Shown one piece after another: positions 14,606-18,576 of a stretch of 18,576 nt of DNA. The stretch is from JAFLUQ01 sp964442035 (lineage in GTDB: Bacteria > Bacillota > Clostridia > UMGS1883). The notes under the pieces are model-generated. The model saw only the letters and a program-made list of their open reading frames with translations. It was not told where the DNA came from and made no database searches. The position numbers and the translations under genes are program-made. The stretch covers positions 1 to 18,576 of the forward strand of contig CAYTWZ010000029.1 in the NCBI GenBank assembly GCA_964442035.1. The letters are read 5' to 3'. The first letter of the stretch is position 1. Every line of letters begins with the position of its first letter.

Positions 14606-15868
14606 TTAAACAAGCTTAAGCGGATACAAAGCCATAACTATTCCCATGATAATGAAAGTCGTAACTATATCAAACCAAACATAATATCTACCGTAGTCCT
14701 TAAAGGAATAACCAACTGACATTGACATTCCCAGCGTCGTACTTGCCAAGGGCGTACACAGCGCGGTTGATGAAGCAAAGGTTGCAGCTATAGCATAAGC
14801 ATATGTATTCAATCCTTCTATATTTGCAATAGAAAAAACAAAGGGCAAAGTAATAAGCAGCGCTGCGGACGGTGACATAAATTCACTGATAACTTTGGTA
14901 ACAATAATAACTAACAGCAAAATCAGGACAGGCTGTACAGAATCTCCCAAAAGCAAAGAAATACCGTCCGACAGCAGCTTGCTTCCTCCGGAAACCTCCA
15001 ATCCCTTTGCCATGCCGAGAAATCCGCCGTACCTTCCAATAATATCCCAGTTTACGGCCTTAATCGCCTTATTTTGCTGTATACATCCGGTAAAAATACA
15101 CGCAATGGCGGAAAGCGTGCTTGTAAGCGCAAGGGGTATTACATTTGTGATATACAAAACCACAGTGATACCAAAAATAACCGATACGATAATTATCTTT
15201 TTCTTATTGGGAGTTTTATAATGAACCTCATCCTTATAGTCAAAGTCATCATCGCATTTCCATACCTTTTGGGATATTCTTCGCCCTAACGTCAAACAGT
15301 ATATCAATCCAAACACAATAAGAGTCAGGCCTACCGGCGTAAGGTCAAACATTTTAAGCAGTGTTAATCCGTTGCTTTCCAGCAAGCCTTGGGTAACCAG
15401 CTGTTGCGTCGAACCGGACAGTGTTGAAGCGCCGCCAAGAATGCAGCCCAAAGTTATTGGCATGATCGTTCGTTTCACACTTATACTGCTGCTTTTTTGC
15501 GCAGCCGCATAAATAATAGGAATAAAAATAGCTAATACGGCTGAATTTGTAAGAAACGCCGACATCACAGCCGAAAGAAGATAAGAAAAAACGATCAATT
15601 TTGTCTCCGAATTGCCAGATATCTTCAGGACAAAATCTCCAATGATATTTGACAGGCCGGTTTCAGAGATAGCGGCGCCGATTATCATAATTCCTATCAT
15701 CAATACGATAGTGCTTGACGCAAATGACCCAAAGGCCACAGAAAAATCGCAAACACCGAACAGTACCATCAACGCGCATCCAAGTATAGCTATAGACGCT
15801 TGAGGCAATTTTTCTATGAAAAAGAGAAAAATACATATGAAAAATATGATCAAAGAAATAGTGTCCAT
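14606..15868 (-). CDS. SLC13/DASS-type anion permease
   Basis: Polytopic inner-membrane carrier of 420 residues with about eleven hydrophobic segments in two halves joined by a charged cytoplasmic loop (about 200-225, KVWKCDDDFDYKDEVHYK). Family hallmarks are the inverted-repeat hairpin motifs: SAFLTNSAVLAIFIPI plus GGASTLSGSTQQLVTQGLL in the first half, SEFMSPSAALLITLPF plus the late TALCTPLASTTLGMSM in the second. Known members move dicarboxylates, sulfate or related anions, usually with Na+; the substrate here cannot be read from sequence. The ATG is preceded by AAAGGA placed inside the end of the upstream ATP-grasp gene, with only 2 nt between stop and start. That tight coupling suggests it transports a substrate or product of the ligases (inference). 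Confidence 0.87.
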   Translation of the reverse strand: MDTISLIIFFICIFLFFIEKLPQASIAILGCALMVLFGVCDFSVAFGSFASSTIVLMIGIMIIGAAISETGLSNIIGDFVLKISGNSETKLIVFSYLLSAVMSAFLTNSAVLAIFIPIIYAAAQKSSSISVKRTIMPITLGCILGGASTLSGSTQQLVTQGLLESNGLTLLKMFDLTPVGLTLIVFGLIYCLTLGRRISQKVWKCDDDFDYKDEVHYKTPNKKKIIIVSVIFGITVVLYITNVIPLALTSTLSAIACIFTGCIQQNKAIKAVNWDIIGRYGGFLGMAKGLEVSGGSKLLSDGISLLLGDSVQPVLILLLVIIVTKVISEFMSPSAALLITLPFVFSIANIEGLNTYAYAIAATFASSTALCTPLASTTLGMSMSVGYSFKDYGRYYVWFDIVTTFIIMGIVMALYPLKLV

Positions 15869-15870
15869 AA

Positions 15871-17157
15871 TTATCCTTTCAGTCTCGACGGGTCAAAATC
15901 CGAATAGATCATCTCATTCCCATCCTTATCCTTCACGTGGATCAGCCGCTTTATTTCATTGATCGTGTCCGCAAGCTCCTTTGCACTGTCAGACACAATG
16001 AAAAACCTTATATGGCTTTGCTTTAGAGTCCCGTTTGCAGGTACTGTATCTCCTACCTTATATCTTAACTCCGGATAAATTACATCCTTCAGCTTAGACG
16101 CTTCCTCATACCCTTGTATCTCTTTGATTTTGCCTCCCCTGTTCAGCAGGGACAAAATACATCCGTGTTTTCCTTTTAAAGTCACATCCTCACGGTCAAT
16201 ATCTCCGCCCATTTCGCCGGTCAAAGCGTAATTTGTCATCATCTTCATAAAATTGGCGCCATTAATATGATCTATAAACCTGTATAAAGCCGTTCCTCCC
16301 ATTCTCAGACCGGCCTCAAACACACCGATCGCTCTGCCGTCGGTCACTCCCTGTATACAGGCCACGCCGTTCTTTATGCCTAAGCCCAAGAACATGGATC
16401 TCACCTTTTCATCATATTTTTCCAGATATTCGTCCTGTATTGCCGAGGGAAAGGCATAGCATTCCGGAAGCGGTATAAATTGAGGCTCACTGCCGCTTGC
16501 CAGATGCTTGTCAAATATGATCGACGTCCTGCACTCACCGTTGATAAAGGTATAATATGCGCTGAACTCCGTGCCCTTTATATAATCTTCAACCAAATCT
16601 TGCCCACAATGTGATTTTTGGATCGCGTCCCGATGACCCGCAAGCAATTCTTCACGGTTGTGGCAAATGTGTATACCAATGGCTGCGCCCTGATCTACGG
16701 GCTTTACAATTACGGGATATTCAATTTTCCCCAATTCATCCTCTGTGGGAACAGGAGATAATTCAAATTTTTGGGGAACGGGAATTTGGTACTGCTCACA
16801 GGTAGACTTAAATGCTTCCTTATTTGCCAGATGATCCCACTGCTCCATGGTAAAATAACACCGCAGCCCCAATTCCTTCGCTACAGCATGAACAGAAAGT
16901 AAATTACGCTCACTCACGCCGCAAAACACACCGTCAACATGCTTTTCCCTTGCAAATTCACACAGAGCTTTTATGTCTGTGGTACTGATCATTGCCGTTT
17001 CGTCGGCGATCTGCTTCGCGGCGGATTTTTCAGTCGGCAAATAATCTGTAACAATAACATATGCACCCTCCGATTGTGCATATTTTACGATCTCAACACT
17101 CCCGACATTTGTTCCTAACATAAGGAGCTTTTTATTAGCGAATTTCTTAGTACCCAT
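15871..17157 (-). CDS. ATP-grasp ligase, second of tandem pair
   Basis: 428 residues, probably a carboxylate-amine ligase acting through an acyl phosphate. The N-terminal pre-ATP-grasp domain opens KKLLMLGTNVGSVEIV and contains HVDGVFCGVSERN (73-85). The ATP-grasp domain has VIVKPVDQGAAIG (149-161) as ATP lid and FEAGLRMGG (280-288) at the metal site, where the common ExNxR pattern is EAGLR (N replaced by G). A C-terminal domain of about 100 residues (330-428) includes LSLLNRGGKI and HIRFFIVSDSAKE, as in peptide-forming ATP-grasp ligases and biotin-carboxylase-like C-terminal domains. The ATG at 17157 has only a weak GTGCGAG site. It lies 126 nt after the preceding ATP-grasp gene and 2 nt before the permease gene. 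Product unknown; not PurK, PurT or CarB. Confidence 0.85.
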   Translation of the reverse strand: MGTKKFANKKLLMLGTNVGSVEIVKYAQSEGAYVIVTDYLPTEKSAAKQIADETAMISTTDIKALCEFAREKHVDGVFCGVSERNLLSVHAVAKELGLRCYFTMEQWDHLANKEAFKSTCEQYQIPVPQKFELSPVPTEDELGKIEYPVIVKPVDQGAAIGIHICHNREELLAGHRDAIQKSHCGQDLVEDYIKGTEFSAYYTFINGECRTSIIFDKHLASGSEPQFIPLPECYAFPSAIQDEYLEKYDEKVRSMFLGLGIKNGVACIQGVTDGRAIGVFEAGLRMGGTALYRFIDHINGANFMKMMTNYALTGEMGGDIDREDVTLKGKHGCILSLLNRGGKIKEIQGYEEASKLKDVIYPELRYKVGDTVPANGTLKQSHIRFFIVSDSAKELADTINEIKRLIHVKDKDGNEMIYSDFDPSRLKG

Positions 17158-17238
17158 ATTCTCGCACCACTTTCTAAAGCATACATATATTTTCTATTAA
17201 GGAAGAGCTGATTAATTCTAAAATGCTGATTGTCGGGG

Positions 17239-17263
17239 AAAATCAACCGTCAAGGGTTGTTTT
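17239..17263 (-). terminator. weak terminator-like inverted repeat between the two ATP-grasp genes
   Basis: On the minus strand AAAACAACC and GGTTG-A-TTTT pair (9 bp with one bulge) around CTTGAC, 20 nt after the stop at 17284, followed by CCCC instead of a longer U-run. The GC content is low, so it may only reduce read-through or act as an mRNA processing site. The surrounding intergenic stretch (17158-17283) shows no convincing promoter. Confidence 0.35.
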
Positions 17264-17283
17264 GAGCCGTAGGCGTGAATTAT

Positions 17284-18489
17284 TCAGAGATTCCTTAATT
17301 TGACCTGACACCATTCATCTGGATGATCCATCATATAAAGCATTTGCTCCATAGAGTCAAATTTCATAATCAAGCATCCCAAGGTAGTATTCGCTCCGGT
17401 AAACGCCCTGATCTCATCCCCCGCTTTTTTCAAAATATGATTTTCTAATATATGTCTTTCCGCCTCTTTTGAAAACACAATCTTATCTAAAATTCCGTCC
17501 TTAGCGCTATGTACGGCAAAATAAGAATAATATCCGCGGGGAGTGTAATCGCCCAGCTGAATTTTGTCCCCGACAGCCGCTTTAACAGAGCATTCAACCA
17601 AATCAATTCCTGTAGCGTATTTAATAACATCCGGAATATAGTTTCCGCCATCGCGGGGCGCGACTTCCATAAGGTATATATTGTACTTTTCGTCAATCCT
17701 CATATCGAAATTATATGCGGAAGTTTTCATGTTCAGGCATGTAAGCAGCCTTTGTATCTCACAATGAACTTTGTCATGTATTTCTGCGGGCATATTATAC
17801 GGAAAGCTTGCCGATATCGGAACGAACGGATTTCTACACTTTGGATTAAAATGATCATTTGCAAAATATCTGAAAACCAGCTTACCTTCTATCGACAGAC
17901 CATCACCGGCGATCTGATATCCAAGCTTTTTCACATACTCCTCTACTATTATTCTTTTCCCTCTGGAAAACAGCATTGCATATTTCAGTGGCTCTTTCGC
18001 TTCCGCGATACAATCGATTTTGCTTACGCCTTTGCTGCCTGACGAGTCAACCGGTTTAACTATTACCGGGAAAGAAAATTCCCCGTTTTCCAAATCTCTA
18101 AGAGCCGCTTTTAAATCTGTATATCCTTTTGCCTTTGGCGTGCAGAAGCCGTTTGCCCCCAAAAAGGCTCTGAATTTGTCCTTATTGCATAAAATATCAA
18201 CAGATTTATACGGACTGCCGGGCAAATTCAGTTGTTCAGCAACATACGCAGCTGTCGGCGCGGCCGGGTCAGACGCGTAAGCCAGCACTCCGTCTACGTT
18301 TTCTTTTTTCGCGACCTCAAGAACCGCTTCCATATCGGTTGTACTTACAAGGTAAAACCTGTCCGCTTCATACTGCCCCGGATTATCCGGAAGAAAATCG
18401 CAAAGAACGGTATGATAACCAAGTCTTTTAGCTGTTTTTATTGCAATTACCTGTTGGGCTGACCCGCCCAATAAAAGTATCTTTTTCAT
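17284..18489 (-). CDS. ATP-grasp ligase, first of tandem pair
   Basis: 401 residues. The N-terminal Rossmann-like domain reads KKILLLGGSAQQVIAIKTAKRLGY and NVDGVLAYASDPAAPTAAYVAEQL (64-87). The ATP-grasp core shows PVIVKPVDSSGSKGV (141-155), IVEEYV (181-186) and the metal site LMEVAPRDGGNYIP (273-286), with E275 and R279. The C-terminal part (about 305-401) is a small alpha/beta domain ending MDHPDEWCQVKLRNL. The fold order matches that of the following gene but the sequences differ widely, so they are distant paralogues likely to act on different substrates or in sequence. The ATG has CGGAGC about 8 nt upstream. The gene is probably not the first of its unit. Candidate reactions are dipeptide formation or amino-acid addition to a polymer; neither is shown by the sequence. 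Confidence 0.86.
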   Translation of the reverse strand: MKKILLLGGSAQQVIAIKTAKRLGYHTVLCDFLPDNPGQYEADRFYLVSTTDMEAVLEVAKKENVDGVLAYASDPAAPTAAYVAEQLNLPGSPYKSVDILCNKDKFRAFLGANGFCTPKAKGYTDLKAALRDLENGEFSFPVIVKPVDSSGSKGVSKIDCIAEAKEPLKYAMLFSRGKRIIVEEYVKKLGYQIAGDGLSIEGKLVFRYFANDHFNPKCRNPFVPISASFPYNMPAEIHDKVHCEIQRLLTCLNMKTSAYNFDMRIDEKYNIYLMEVAPRDGGNYIPDVIKYATGIDLVECSVKAAVGDKIQLGDYTPRGYYSYFAVHSAKDGILDKIVFSKEAERHILENHILKKAGDEIRAFTGANTTLGCLIMKFDSMEQMLYMMDHPDEWCQVKLRNL

Positions 18490-18542
18490 ATTTATGTGCT
18501 CCGAGCTGTTTTCCTTTTTTTACATATTTATTCTGAACTATG

Positions 18543-18576
18543 TCAGCCTAAGATAATGTCGCAGATTCTGTCTACG
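18543..18576 (-). CDS. possible 3' end of an upstream gene (partial)
   Basis: The last bases of the window read VDRICDIILG followed by TGA on the minus strand. This could be the C-terminus of a gene preceding the ATP-grasp pair, ending 53 nt before its start. Ten residues are too few to identify anything, and 18490-18542 contains no clear promoter, which is compatible with an operon continuing from outside. Confidence 0.2.
   Translation of the reverse strand, partial: VDRICDIILG

Overview
The window looks like a chromosomal segment from a low-to-moderate GC Gram-positive bacterium of the class Clostridia, probably a Ruminococcaceae/Oscillospirales-type gut organism. The pointers are strong AGGAGG ribosome binding sites, sigma-A promoters with 17-bp spacers and extended -10 elements, several TTG starts, rho-independent terminators after transcription units, a DUF378 protein, and an HtrA protease with an N-terminal membrane anchor beside an OmpR-type two-component system. 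This placement is inference from style and gene content. I saw no rRNA, tRNA, insertion sequence or CRISPR array.

Layout. Positions 1-2566 (minus): the arginine unit argC-argB-orf111, with its own promoter, a peculiar 5' leader and a terminator. 2587-4005 (plus): purA, divergent from argC, ending in a terminator shared with the next unit. 4011-7657 (minus): a P-type-ATPase-like gene, rlmB and a DUF378 gene, from one strong promoter. 7715-9490 (minus): a CarB-like ATP-grasp gene and a HAD hydrolase, whose leader carries the same sequence element as the argC leader. 9504-13294 (minus): response regulator, sensor kinase and htrA, an envelope-stress type module. 13286-14600 (plus): ychF, divergent from the response regulator. 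14606-18489 (minus): two tandem ATP-grasp ligases followed by an SLC13-type permease, probably continuing upstream beyond the window.

How the genes fit together. ArgB and ArgC catalyse the second and third steps of ornithine/arginine synthesis, PurA makes adenylosuccinate, RlmB methylates 23S rRNA and YchF is a ribosome-associated P-loop ATPase; these are the housekeeping core. Between them lie two AT-richer accessory blocks that together contain three ATP-grasp enzymes, a phosphatase-like HAD protein and an anion permease. They suggest small-molecule or surface-polymer amide/peptide chemistry of unknown product.

Three things stand out. (1) The 854-residue P-type ATPase keeps the fold, ten membrane segments and nucleotide-domain motifs, but has lost the phosphorylated aspartate (DKTGTLT reads GKRGTLT), the TGES, TGDN and GDGxND motifs and the usual ion-binding residues in an open reading frame: a candidate pseudo-pump. 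(2) The argC leader and the leader of the CarB-like ATP-grasp gene share a conserved element (AAACGAAAGATGT ... TCTATAGGCGGCGGG ... TTTTTCGGyGG) placed the same way just after the predicted transcription start. In both cases an ATG at the predicted start site opens a small reading frame that runs to the main gene. This is a candidate new cis-regulatory RNA or leader-peptide family. (3) The ATP-grasp/ATP-grasp/permease cluster is a candidate uncharacterised biosynthesis-and-export system.
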